Shown: positions 8,942 to 17,484 of the stretch, piece by piece
How positions within the stretch are numbered: position 1 is the first letter of the stretch
Layout: the number at the start of each line of letters is the position of its first letter
NCBI GenBank assembly: GCA_944325415.1
Contig: CALUZW010000017.1
Span: forward strand, 1-49,105
Direction of reading: 5' to 3'
Origin: an uncultured Bacteroidales bacterium
GTDB taxonomy: Bacteria; Bacteroidota; Bacteroidia; Bacteroidales; UBA11471
DNA length: 49,105 nucleotides
Position numbers and translations under genes: made by a program
Notes under the pieces: generated by a model
Told to the model about the DNA's origin: nothing
What the model saw: only the letters and a program-made list of their open reading frames with translations
The model's database searches: none

Positions 8942-10441
8942 ATGACCAAATATATTCTCACCGCCATTCTTGCTTTTACCGCACTGTCGTGCGGCGATTT
9001 TCTCGAACCTAAATCGCAAAGCGAGTTCGTTCCCAAAGAGGCAAATGCTCTCAACGAAATGTTGTTGGGCGAAGCCTATCCCAAACCATCGGGTTCGACC
9101 AGTATCAGCGCCTATCTCGAAATCTTCAACGACGACATCTGCTGCGCCGATACCGAGGGTACGCTCGACGACAACTCCATCAGTTTCGAGAGCGGATACG
9201 AAGCCCTCTTCGGCTGGCAGCCTTCCATGTTTATCACCATGGAGGGGTTGGGCATGATGCCTATCAACATCTGGGAAAGTACCTATGAATTTATTTTGGG
9301 TGCCAATGCCGCCCTCGACTATATCGACGGTGTGACGGGCACAGCCGAGGAGAAAGCCTACGTTAAGGCTCAGGCCTATGCCCTGCGGGCTTTCTACTAT
9401 TTCCTGCTGGTAAACACCTACGGCATGCCTTACAATTACGACAAGACATCGCTCGGCGTACCCTTGAAGCTGACCAGTGCCCTCGAAAACAAATTTCTCG
9501 AACGTAATACGGTCGATGAGGTTTACCAACAGATATTCCAGGACCTCGACAACGCCGAGGATTTGTATCTGACTCTTCCCCGCGAGAAACAGTACCAGCC
9601 CGACGGCAAGACCAGTCTGCCCATGGTGCAGCTGCTCAAATCTCGTGTATATCTCTACACCGAGAATTGGACCGAGGCCCAACGTTACGCCCAGAAGGTT
9701 ATCGACGAATGGGGCTTCTCTCTCACCGACCTGCGCACCCTGCCGGCCTCGTCGACCGCCCAGCCCTACTACAACTTCATCAAGATGGACAGCCCCGACT
9801 GCATCTGGGTCTACGGCAGCATTGCCGACATCTCTTATTACCTGAACCTGTATGTAACCCTCAGCGACAACTCCACGCAGAAGTTTTTCAACGCTTCGCC
9901 CGATTTGCTCGACGCTTTCACCCCTGGCGACTTGCGCAAGAAACATTATATTGTAACCGAGTACCGCAACGATGCCATCTATCTGCCGCTTGGTAAATAC
10001 CAGATTGAGGCCAACCATGAGCCGGGTAACTCCAACTCCTTCGGACAAGCTTTCCGCTTGGCCGAGGCCTACCTCAATGCGGCCGAAGCGGCGGTGATGA
10101 ATAAACAGGAGGCTCTCGCCCGTACCCTGATAGAGGAGTTGCGGCAGAAGCGTTTCAATGAAGAGAACTATACACCCATCGACCCGACGCTCACGGGTGA
10201 TGCCCTGCTCGAACGCATACGCCTTGAACGGCGTCTCGAACTCTGTTTTGAAGGGCATCGCTGGTTCGACCTGCGGCGTTACGGAATGCCTTCTTTCTCG
10301 CGCGACTGGAAGAAACAGGGTGTTGTTACCAAACGCTACACGCTTCAACAGAACGACCTCTCTTATGCCATGCCGCTGGCACCCTCGATTCTGGAAAAGA
10401 ATCCTTATCTCGAACAAAACCAACTGGCACCCGAACGATAA
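8942..10441 (+). CDS. SusD/RagB-family outer-membrane lipoprotein
   Basis: Substrate-binding lid of the SusC-type transporter encoded just upstream. The short signal peptide ends in a lipobox ALSC with Cys17, so the protein is predicted to be lipidated and surface exposed on the outer membrane. The body has the usual SusD features: an N-terminal segment with FLEPKSQSEF, TPR-like helices (AYVKAQAYALRAFYYFLLV near 140-158), and the C-terminal family signature ERRLELCFEGHRWFDLRRYG. At 499 aa it has the family's usual length. The next gene begins 11 bases after the stop. The substrate is unknown. Confidence 0.92.
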   Translation: MTKYILTAILAFTALSCGDFLEPKSQSEFVPKEANALNEMLLGEAYPKPSGSTSISAYLEIFNDDICCADTEGTLDDNSISFESGYEALFGWQPSMFITMEGLGMMPINIWESTYEFILGANAALDYIDGVTGTAEEKAYVKAQAYALRAFYYFLLVNTYGMPYNYDKTSLGVPLKLTSALENKFLERNTVDEVYQQIFQDLDNAEDLYLTLPREKQYQPDGKTSLPMVQLLKSRVYLYTENWTEAQRYAQKVIDEWGFSLTDLRTLPASSTAQPYYNFIKMDSPDCIWVYGSIADISYYLNLYVTLSDNSTQKFFNASPDLLDAFTPGDLRKKHYIVTEYRNDAIYLPLGKYQIEANHEPGNSNSFGQAFRLAEAYLNAAEAAVMNKQEALARTLIEELRQKRFNEENYTPIDPTLTGDALLERIRLERRLELCFEGHRWFDLRRYGMPSFSRDWKKQGVVTKRYTLQQNDLSYAMPLAPSILEKNPYLEQNQLAPER

Positions 10442-10452
10442 AATATATTCCC

Positions 10453-11400
10453 ATGAATATGAAAATGAAATATCTATCAGGACTCTTTCTCTCGGTGCTC
10501 ATTGCCCTCACCGCCTGCCACAAGGAAGAGGCGATAATTCCCTCGAACGAAGGTATGCCCACGCGGTTTGAATTTCCGCAGGGAAATCAGCCGTGGGACC
10601 AAGACATCATCGACATTCAGAAGAAGTTTGGTATCTACCTTATATACAAAGATTTCAGCTCCGACGACTTCAACCGCAGTTGGACCGGTGGCGGTGGCTC
10701 CTATACTGGAAGCGACCTTACCGACGAGCAGGCCCGGTGGTATGTCGACTTCATGAAAAATCATGTCTTTGCCTACCTCACGCCCGAGATTACCAAGAAG
10801 GTACTGCCCATCTACTACTATTTGGTGTATGACTTTTACATTCCCAATACGTTCGGTACAATTACCTTCAAAGTGCCCCAGAACAACTACTTCGACGGGC
10901 TTGATTTCTGGCTGGTATGTCTCGAAGGTGAACCTGACCCCACAAGTGGCGAGCAGATACTCAAACCTGTCGACGCCAAGACCTATCATCAGCGCCGCGG
11001 CATGATTATGCAGAAGATTTTTGCCAAAGCCGTGGAGACGGGCACCATTGCGATTCCCGATGAATTTTACGACGGGTTTGATTTCAAAACCGGCCTGGTA
11101 ACCGGCATCGGCAAAGAGAGCGACCCCAACTACTACCTCAATCGGGGGTTTGTCGACAGAATCTTCGGACTCATGTTTGACCAAACAATATATGTCTATG
11201 AAATACCTACCCGAGAGGATGCGTTTCTCGACTATGTCAACATAGCCATGCGTTATACGCAGGAGGAGTTTGACCAGCATTATCCGGCCGACAAATACCC
11301 GCTCATACGGCAGAAGTATGACTTTGTAAACCGTCTGATGTCCGAGACCTACCACATCGACCTCAAAGCCATAGCCCAAGGTCCCGAAGTTTTGGAGTAA
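10453..11400 (+). CDS. Mx1-like (putative zinc metallopeptidase family) lipoprotein lacking HExxH
   Basis: A 315-aa lipoprotein with signal peptide and lipobox LTAC (Cys21). It resembles the SusCD-associated putative zinc-binding metallopeptidases (Peptidase_Mx1) through its C-terminal pattern: the TREDAFLDYV stretch that corresponds to the SPDEDFVE region, and KYDFVNRLMSETYHIDLKAI corresponding to the conserved end of that family. The position where family members carry HExxH follows KT and reads YHQRRGM (residues 178-184), so the zinc-binding Glu and at least one His are missing. The frame is complete with no stop or shift. I infer a non-catalytic binding protein of the import complex, sitting directly after susD. 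The family assignment is by pattern memory and needs a profile search. Confidence 0.65.
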   Translation: MNMKMKYLSGLFLSVLIALTACHKEEAIIPSNEGMPTRFEFPQGNQPWDQDIIDIQKKFGIYLIYKDFSSDDFNRSWTGGGGSYTGSDLTDEQARWYVDFMKNHVFAYLTPEITKKVLPIYYYLVYDFYIPNTFGTITFKVPQNNYFDGLDFWLVCLEGEPDPTSGEQILKPVDAKTYHQRRGMIMQKIFAKAVETGTIAIPDEFYDGFDFKTGLVTGIGKESDPNYYLNRGFVDRIFGLMFDQTIYVYEIPTREDAFLDYVNIAMRYTQEEFDQHYPADKYPLIRQKYDFVNRLMSETYHIDLKAIAQGPEVLE

Positions 11401-11434
11401 ACTCACTACTTGAAACCATATATTAAACCGAAAT

Positions 11435-13126
11435 ATGAAAAAAACGATATGGATTGTCCTCTTTGCCTTGGCCGGCCTTCATGTGCAGGCCCAGGAAGAG
11501 GCCGCAACATCGAGCCAAAGTGAGCTCGACTGGTACAACTGTTCGGTCGAAGAAGACCGCGTGTACGGTGCCGCCGTCAACAAGGCCTACGATTACCTGA
11601 AAGGCCGTAAAGTCAAGAAACGCCCCGTCGTTGCACTTATCGGCGGTGGTATGGACATTGAACACGAAGACCTGAAACAGTCCATCTGGAAAAACCGGAA
11701 AGAGAAAGCCAACCAGAAAGACGACGACAGAAACGGTCTTGTCGACGACCTTTACGGCTGGAACTTCCTCGGCGGCAAGGACGGCCGCATCATGGAGTAT
11801 ACCATGAGCGAGGGCGACCGGGAATTCATGCGGCTCAAAGAGCGCTATGCCGACTATATCTATAATCAGGGAAAATTCTATAAAATCGTCGACGGACGCA
11901 GAGTCGAGGTCGAAGCTCCCGACAGCGAGTTCTACTATTATTACAACCAGGTGCTGGGTGAGTCGAAGTTGGCCCGTGCATACGGCGGATATATGTTCTC
12001 CTACGTCATCAAGGAATATGGCGACCGTTTCTACGACCAGATGCGCAAACGCTTTCCCGAGAAAGAGCGTTTCACGCTGAGCGATTTTGAAACCTGCTAC
12101 GACAAGGACGCGCCGCAAGACAGCCTCTCCGATGCTGCATTCCTGCTCATGGCCTATGCATTCAGTCTCTACAATACCGACCAGTGGGAGACCGTCTACA
12201 ACACCTTTGTGGTACCTACCGTCGCCAACGGACGGGAGATGTATGAAGAGGTGCTGAACAAGCCCGAGAGCAACGACCACCGCCGCGAGATTGTAGGCGA
12301 CGACCCGCTCGACCTCTCCGACGACCGTTACGGCAACAACCAGCTGCTCACGGCCGACGCTGCTCCGGGCGTATTGGCGGCCGGTATTATTGCCGGCAAG
12401 CGTGGCAACGGACTGGGGGGCGACGGCATCGCCGACCAGGCCCGCATCATGACCCTGCGCATATGTGCCAACGGCGGAGACCCTTATCTCAAAGATATGG
12501 CCCTGGCCATGCGCTATGCCATCGACCACGGAGCCGACGTCATCGTCCTGCCCGGGCAGAACACTCTTTACCCCGAGGCGCAGAAACGGTGGGTGGCCGA
12601 GATGTTGAGATATGCCGAGGAGAAGGGGGTATTGGTTGTCGTTCCTGTGTACGACCTCTCGCTCGACCTCTCCGAGATAACCTTCTTCCCCAACCGTAAC
12701 ATGGACGGCGGAAAAGCGCTGACCAACCTTATTACCGTTGCTGCCTCGGACAAGGCGGGCAATCCCTCGATGAACGCCAATTACGGTGTAGAGGGTCTTG
12801 ACCTCTTCGCTCCCGGCATCGACATCTATTCGGCCTATACGGGCGACAGCTACCGCACCGGTAGCGGCGAGTTTCTGGCTGCTGCCTCGGTAGCCGGCAC
12901 AGCCGCCTTGATAAAGAGCTATTTCCCCAAACTCACCGGCTCGCAGATACGCGACATTCTGCTCCGCAGCGTAACTTCGCGCCGGGGTGCCGAGGTTGAA
13001 AAGGGTATCCGTGTCGACGAGAACGCCACACAAGACCTCTTCCTCTTTGAAGACTTGTGCGCCTCGGGCGGAATCCTCAATGCCTACCAGGCTGTCGTCG
13101 AAGCCGAGAAAACAACCAAGAAATAA
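11435..13126 (+). CDS. Subtilase-fold (S8) protein with all catalytic residues replaced
   Basis: A 563-aa secreted protein with a signal peptide (cleavage near HVQA, residue 19) and the layout of Bacteroidetes S8 peptidases, including DIEHEDLK, LYGWNFLGGKDG, a long helical insert, and the APGIDIYSA core. The catalytic positions are changed. The Asp motif IDSGVD reads IGGGMD (Asp to Gly70). The HGTHVAG motif reads PGVLAAG (His to Pro311). The oxyanion Asn region reads VVPVYD (position 406 is Tyr). GTSMAAP reads GEFLAAA (Ser to Phe480). The fold-bearing surroundings stay well conserved and the frame is intact, so this looks like a maintained pseudo-enzyme rather than a decaying gene. It is 34 bases after the Mx1-like gene and 6 bases before the first aspartyl-protease gene. 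Role inferred as binding or scaffolding in the envelope. Confidence 0.85.
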   Translation: MKKTIWIVLFALAGLHVQAQEEAATSSQSELDWYNCSVEEDRVYGAAVNKAYDYLKGRKVKKRPVVALIGGGMDIEHEDLKQSIWKNRKEKANQKDDDRNGLVDDLYGWNFLGGKDGRIMEYTMSEGDREFMRLKERYADYIYNQGKFYKIVDGRRVEVEAPDSEFYYYYNQVLGESKLARAYGGYMFSYVIKEYGDRFYDQMRKRFPEKERFTLSDFETCYDKDAPQDSLSDAAFLLMAYAFSLYNTDQWETVYNTFVVPTVANGREMYEEVLNKPESNDHRREIVGDDPLDLSDDRYGNNQLLTADAAPGVLAAGIIAGKRGNGLGGDGIADQARIMTLRICANGGDPYLKDMALAMRYAIDHGADVIVLPGQNTLYPEAQKRWVAEMLRYAEEKGVLVVVPVYDLSLDLSEITFFPNRNMDGGKALTNLITVAASDKAGNPSMNANYGVEGLDLFAPGIDIYSAYTGDSYRTGSGEFLAAASVAGTAALIKSYFPKLTGSQIRDILLRSVTSRRGAEVEKGIRVDENATQDLFLFEDLCASGGILNAYQAVVEAEKTTKK

Positions 13127-13132
13127 TCGGTC

Positions 13133-14296
13133 ATGGTTAGACGTCTGTTCGCTTCGGTAATACTCTGCCTTTGCTGCCTGGCGGCACAGGCGCAGCCCGT
13201 CGTTTCGACGGTACCTTACCGGCTTGTCGCCGGTAAACTGGTGTTGGATATGGCTGTCGACGGGACGACATATTCCTTCGTTCTTGACACCGGCGGCCAG
13301 ACCTCGTTTCTGAAATCGTTTGCCGACCGCCTCGGCTGGACGGCCACCGACACACTGATAGCCGTTGATGCCAACAACGAAACCATCGCGCTGGCCCGGG
13401 TGGCCGTGTCGCGTATGGCCACACCCGACGGGAAAATCGTCTTTTCCGACGTTCCCGCCCTGCTGCTCGAACAGGATGCCGGGCTCTCCTGCTTCGGTGC
13501 CGTGGGCATCATCGGCAGCGATATGCTCGGCAATATGATACTCTCCATCGACGGCGAGAGCCGTACCGTTACACTGGCTCCGGGCGACGCCGCTCCTGCC
13601 ATTTCGCTGCGACGGCTCATCGAGTTCGATGCTGCGGCCGGCGGTATGCCCATCATACCGTTCCAGGTCGTGCCGGGCATCACCCTGAAAGCCCTCTTCG
13701 ATACCGGCTCGCCGCAACTGCTCTCGTTCCGTGCGCAGGATTACCAGCGCATCGGCGGCCGTGCCGGCGTGCAATGCCTCTCCCGCAGTTATGGCGAGAG
13801 CAACATCGGCATCTCGGGACAACGGCAGGAAGAGGAGGCCATGCGGGTGGGTATACCGGCGCTATCGGTAGGCTCGGTCAAGTTTGAGTCGGTCGTAACA
13901 ACCACCGCCGAAGCTCCTGTCTCGCTGCTGGGTACCGAACTGCTCACATACGGCCGCATTACCATCGACTATCCCCGCCGGCGTCTCTACTACGAAGCCT
14001 ACCGGCCCGACGAGACGCACCGCCCCGAAGGTAGGTATGCCGACGTTGAACTCACCGTGAAGGAGGGTCATCTGGTGGTGGCCCGCGTCTGGGGCAAAGG
14101 CTATGAGGGCATAGCTCCGGGCGACAGGGTGGTGGCAATAAACGGGAAACCGGTAGATACATTCGACTTCTGCGAGAGTATTACCCAAGGTATTCCCGCG
14201 CTGAAAAAGAAAAAGAAATCGCGGCTGACTATCGATAGCCAGGCCGGAGAAAAGACCGTCATCTATGAACGTAAACCGATTCGCTTCAACCGTTAA
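13133..14296 (+). CDS. Secreted two-lobed aspartyl-protease-like protein with C-terminal PDZ domain
   Basis: First of three tandem paralogues. The 387-aa product has a signal peptide (cleavage near AAQA, residue 20). It has two retropepsin-like lobes, each with an intact active-site motif: VLDTGGQTS with D52 and LFDTGSPQL with D190. Further family marks are GIIGSDML and LLGTELL after each lobe. A PDZ-like domain spans about 305-385 (APGDRVVAINGKPVDTF). Unlike the two genes before it, catalysis could be retained. It begins 6 bases after the pseudo-subtilase stop, and its own end is overlapped by the next gene. Periplasmic or surface location is inferred from the signal peptide. Confidence 0.82.
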   Translation: MVRRLFASVILCLCCLAAQAQPVVSTVPYRLVAGKLVLDMAVDGTTYSFVLDTGGQTSFLKSFADRLGWTATDTLIAVDANNETIALARVAVSRMATPDGKIVFSDVPALLLEQDAGLSCFGAVGIIGSDMLGNMILSIDGESRTVTLAPGDAAPAISLRRLIEFDAAAGGMPIIPFQVVPGITLKALFDTGSPQLLSFRAQDYQRIGGRAGVQCLSRSYGESNIGISGQRQEEEAMRVGIPALSVGSVKFESVVTTTAEAPVSLLGTELLTYGRITIDYPRRRLYYEAYRPDETHRPEGRYADVELTVKEGHLVVARVWGKGYEGIAPGDRVVAINGKPVDTFDFCESITQGIPALKKKKKSRLTIDSQAGEKTVIYERKPIRFNR

Positions 14297-15452
14297 GTTC
14301 GCACGGCTTGCTGTCGCCCTCGTACTCGCGGGGTTGGCCGTCGTCCCGTCGGCCGCCCAGATACAGAACCGGGTGTGCGACACCATTCCCTACGACTACA
14401 TACACAACCGCATCGTCATTCCCGTTGTGCTTAACGGCATACCGGTGCGTTACATCGTCGATACCGGCGGACAGACCGGCACCGTGGCCACGGCGGCCGT
14501 AAAGGCCGGTGCCAAGGCACAGGGCTATGCCGGCGTGTCGGATTTGAACAGCAACAAGAGCGTTTTCCAGAAAGGAGTCATCAGCAATGTCGCACTCTCG
14601 CCGCACCATACACTCGGGCAACTCTCTTCGCTCATTCTGCCCGAGAACGGATTCTTCGATGAGTTGGGGGTTGTCGGTATTCTGGGTGGCGATGCCTTTG
14701 CCGGAACGGTCGTTACCATCGACGACAGGAACAGGATTCTGGTCATCAATGTTCCCTACCGTCCCGAGCGGTTGAAAGTAAGCGACGGCCTGCCGCTGCT
14801 CTCGACCAACAGCCTGCATCCCATCGTCGAGGTGCCGTTTGGCAATACGGCTGTCGAGGTGCTTTTCGACACGGGCGTGCCCGACTTTCTCCTGCTCTCG
14901 GACAAAGACGCCGAGAGACTCACCGCCGCACAGTCCGCGCGCAAGGAGAGCGAAGCCTACGGCATCGTAGGCGCGGGCATACACGGACTGGGCGACCCGG
15001 TAAAAATCGCACGTCTCACCGTTCCCGAAATCACCGTCGGTACCCAGCGCTTTACGGGAGCCACCGGCACCACAACGGTCATGGACAACAGCATCATAGG
15101 GGCAGCCCTGCTGCACCACGGAAAGGTGGTCATCGACTTCCTGCGCCGGCGTTTCTATTTCCTGCCCTACAACCAGGAGCCGGTCGATATGTCGGGTGAA
15201 CCGGGGCACTGGAATGTCGACATTCTGCCGCTCGACAGTGCTTTCCGCATTACCACCGTGTGGGAAAGTCTCGGCGGACAGGCCGCTTTCGGCGACAAGG
15301 TCGTCGAGATAAACGGTACGCGGCTCGACAGCCTGCCCATGAATGAGTGGTCGGTGCGTCGCATCATGGCCGACATACCTACCGACACGGCTACCCTCGT
15401 TGTCGAACAGGCGGGCAAAGAAAAACGCATCGTCATAACGAAAGAAAAATAA
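14265..15452 (+). CDS. Second aspartyl-protease-like protein with PDZ domain
   Basis: Paralogue of the preceding gene, 395 aa. It has a signal peptide (cleavage near PSAAQ, residue 32), motif one IVDTGGQTG with D66, motif two LFDTGVPDF with D202, lobe signatures GILGGDAF and IIGAALL, and a PDZ-like C-terminus from about 310 (FGDKVVEINGTRLDSL). Both DTG motifs are intact, so activity is possible. The chosen ATG overlaps the upstream gene by 32 bases. It gives a plausible basic n-region before the hydrophobic stretch (FARLAVALVLAGLAV), and no later ATG would keep a signal peptide. Substrate unknown. Confidence 0.8.
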   Translation: MNVNRFASTVKFARLAVALVLAGLAVVPSAAQIQNRVCDTIPYDYIHNRIVIPVVLNGIPVRYIVDTGGQTGTVATAAVKAGAKAQGYAGVSDLNSNKSVFQKGVISNVALSPHHTLGQLSSLILPENGFFDELGVVGILGGDAFAGTVVTIDDRNRILVINVPYRPERLKVSDGLPLLSTNSLHPIVEVPFGNTAVEVLFDTGVPDFLLLSDKDAERLTAAQSARKESEAYGIVGAGIHGLGDPVKIARLTVPEITVGTQRFTGATGTTTVMDNSIIGAALLHHGKVVIDFLRRRFYFLPYNQEPVDMSGEPGHWNVDILPLDSAFRITTVWESLGGQAAFGDKVVEINGTRLDSLPMNEWSVRRIMADIPTDTATLVVEQAGKEKRIVITKEK

Positions 15453-15464
15453 TACCGAACCCTT

Positions 15465-16757
15465 ATGAAAAGCTCTATCCTCCAAATAGCCTTGTGGTGC
15501 ATTGTCGGCCTCATGGCCATCGACAGCTCGGCACAGACGAGCGGCTCGTCGTATGTTTTTGACTACCGCGATACCGACGGGAAAATCATCGTCTCGCTCG
15601 ATGTCAACGGGCATGCAGCCGACTTCGTTGTCGACCTTGCCGGACACACAGCCCTCCTACCGTCGCACCTCGATGCGCTGGGCATTGATACCACCCGGCA
15701 CGGCGATCCGGGCTACGACCACTTTCTCTACAAGCAGGTGGCCACCCGTGGCATCGTGGAGATAGGGGCACTCACCCTTGGCGACGCTATCTACAAGAGC
15801 AACGTGCCGACATTCGTACTCGACGGCGATCCGGCCGGTCTGCAATCGCTCGGCGTGGCGGGTATTATCGGTGGCTCGTTCTTTCGCGACATGGTGCTCA
15901 CCATCGACTCCCGCCATCGCAAAATCACGCTCTCGCTTCCCTACCGGCCTGCCTACATGAAACTCAATTACCGTGCCGACATGCGTCTGCTGCCGGGCAG
16001 CGGCATTGCGTGCGACGTAACCGTCGGCGGGAAAAACCATACCCTGCTTCTCGACACCTGGGCCGATGCCCTCGTCAACCTTACAGCTGCCGACTACGAG
16101 GCGTGGGGCCTTCCCTCCGGCACAGCCTCCGGCCGTTGCCAGCCCTCCTATTCGGCTGCCGTTGCTGTTCCCGAGGCAGCGACTCTGCCCGACTGGACCT
16201 TTGTAAAAACCTCTCTCTCGGGCGGGACGGCCGTGAAAGACACTTCGCTCTCTCACTCTACGTTGGGGCTCGAACTGCTGCGACAGGGCCTTCTCTCCAT
16301 TGACTTCCCCCGTCAGAAGATATATTACCAGCCCTTCGACCTCGTGGCTGTAACCTATGAGGAAACGGCTGCAACGGCCGATACCATAGCCGAGGCCGAC
16401 GGCCGTGTTACCCCCATCAACAAGGATTTCTTTGTGCGGCACATCTTCGACTACCGCCTCGGCGGGAATCCGGCGCTCAAATGCCGCAAACCGGTGGTCA
16501 TCGACTTTTGGGCTACCTGGTGCATACCCTGCAAAAGACTGATGCCCGAGATAGAGAAGTTTGCCGAGGAGTACCGAGGCCGGGTATCGTTCTACAAGGT
16601 CAATGCCGACCTCGAAAAAGAACTCGGCCAATATTTCAACGTACAGGCGCTTCCCACCCTCATATTCATACCCACCGAGGGAGACCCCATCGTCGAGGTG
16701 GGAGCCACGCCCGAGAAATACCGGCAGATTATCGAGGAGAAATTGTTGGGTCAATAG
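15465..16757 (+). CDS. Degenerate aspartyl-protease-like protein fused to a thioredoxin domain
   Basis: Third paralogue, 430 aa, with a signal peptide (cleavage near SSAQ, residue 24). The two DTG motifs are broken: the first reads VVDLAGHT (D57-L-A-G) and the second LLDTWADA (D197-T-W). The surrounding lobe features remain (GIIGGSFF, TLGLELLRQG). Instead of a PDZ domain the C-terminus (about 320-430) is a thioredoxin fold with FWATWCIPCKRLMPE, where Cys353 and Cys356 form a CIPC redox pair, and a cis-Pro loop QALPTLIF. It resembles TlpA/ResA-type envelope thioredoxins. This is the last gene of the run. I infer that the dead protease lobe binds a client and the thioredoxin acts on its disulfides or those of its neighbours. 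The fusion is unusual. Confidence 0.85.
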   Translation: MKSSILQIALWCIVGLMAIDSSAQTSGSSYVFDYRDTDGKIIVSLDVNGHAADFVVDLAGHTALLPSHLDALGIDTTRHGDPGYDHFLYKQVATRGIVEIGALTLGDAIYKSNVPTFVLDGDPAGLQSLGVAGIIGGSFFRDMVLTIDSRHRKITLSLPYRPAYMKLNYRADMRLLPGSGIACDVTVGGKNHTLLLDTWADALVNLTAADYEAWGLPSGTASGRCQPSYSAAVAVPEAATLPDWTFVKTSLSGGTAVKDTSLSHSTLGLELLRQGLLSIDFPRQKIYYQPFDLVAVTYEETAATADTIAEADGRVTPINKDFFVRHIFDYRLGGNPALKCRKPVVIDFWATWCIPCKRLMPEIEKFAEEYRGRVSFYKVNADLEKELGQYFNVQALPTLIFIPTEGDPIVEVGATPEKYRQIIEEKLLGQ

Positions 16758-16839
16758 GCGGCAGACTGGGCCGGAAAATTTTTCTTTTCGGAGAAAAGAG
16801 CTATCTTTATGGCATCAACGCTGTAAAACCATATCTCCC

Positions 16840-17469
16840 ATGAACGACTCCATTCAATCAATAGGACTGTTTATCGACGGAGGCTACTATGCCAAAGTGA
16901 ACGAAAATCTCGAAGAGACCTCGCGCCTCAACATCGACCTTGCCGCCCTGATGAAGTATATTCGCGAAGAGGTGAGTCGGTTGAGCCATACCCAGGCCGC
17001 CGACAGCCACATTACCGAGAGCCATTACTTCCGCGGCCGTTACCGCGTCGACGAGGCTGCCAACAAGCACCTGCTCTTCGACGAGCGTCGCTTTGAAGAT
17101 GCACTTATCGAGAACGACGTCATCTTTCACTACAAGCACCTGCGCTCTATACAGCGGGGCGGTAGCGAGACGGTGATAGAGAAGGGTATCGACGTGTGGT
17201 TTGCCCTCGAAGCCTACGAACTGTCTACCATACGCCATTTCGACTATGTCGTGCTCATCACCGGCGATGCCGACCATGAGATGCTCATACGCAAGCTCAA
17301 AGCCTTGAAAATCTATACCATTCTCCTTACCTGGGACGTAGCCCGCGGCGAGACCTCCACCTCGCGATTCCTGCGCGAAGAGGCCTGCACCCACATCGAA
17401 CTGAGCAAAGAGGTCGCTCTCAATCCTTCCCTGCTCGGCCAGCTTTGCCGCCCCGTCCGCAAGGAGTAG
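16840..17469 (+). CDS. NYN-domain (LabA/DUF88-like) protein, putative RNase
   Basis: A 209-aa cytoplasmic protein with the PIN-like NYN fold. GLFIDGGYY near residues 8-16 supplies an acidic residue, KGIDVWFALEAYEL the central one, and LITGDADHEMLIRKLK the C-terminal ones, as in the metal-binding core of NYN nucleases. The frame stays open upstream to 16561, inside the thioredoxin fusion gene, but the ATG at 16840 starts directly before the conserved domain. The upstream part is out of frame with the real gene there. A weak box TATCTTTA (16802-16809) may be a promoter. It is probably separate from the protease-fold operon. Confidence 0.8.
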   Translation: MNDSIQSIGLFIDGGYYAKVNENLEETSRLNIDLAALMKYIREEVSRLSHTQAADSHITESHYFRGRYRVDEAANKHLLFDERRFEDALIENDVIFHYKHLRSIQRGGSETVIEKGIDVWFALEAYELSTIRHFDYVVLITGDADHEMLIRKLKALKIYTILLTWDVARGETSTSRFLREEACTHIELSKEVALNPSLLGQLCRPVRKE

Positions 17470-17484
17470 TGTTTAGGCTAATAA

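Noticed and set aside
7217..10423. Long minus-strand frames of 458 and 604 codons opposite the susC- and susD-like genes
   Set aside because: Shadows of clear SusC and SusD reading frames.
11423..13822. 799-codon minus-strand open frame opposite the pseudo-subtilase and first aspartyl-protease genes
   Set aside because: Shadow frame. The plus strand encodes recognisable signal peptides, S8 and DTG motifs; the antisense product shows no domain, and long antisense frames are expected in GC-rich coding DNA.
15465..16757. Idea that the broken DTG motifs in the thioredoxin fusion are a frameshift artefact
   Set aside because: The frame runs cleanly from signal peptide to thioredoxin domain and both motif regions are in phase; the changes are substitutions.
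16783..16799. Inverted repeat TCTTTTC-GGA-GAAAAGA after the thioredoxin fusion gene
   Set aside because: A 7-bp AT-rich stem with no T-run after it; too weak to call a terminator.
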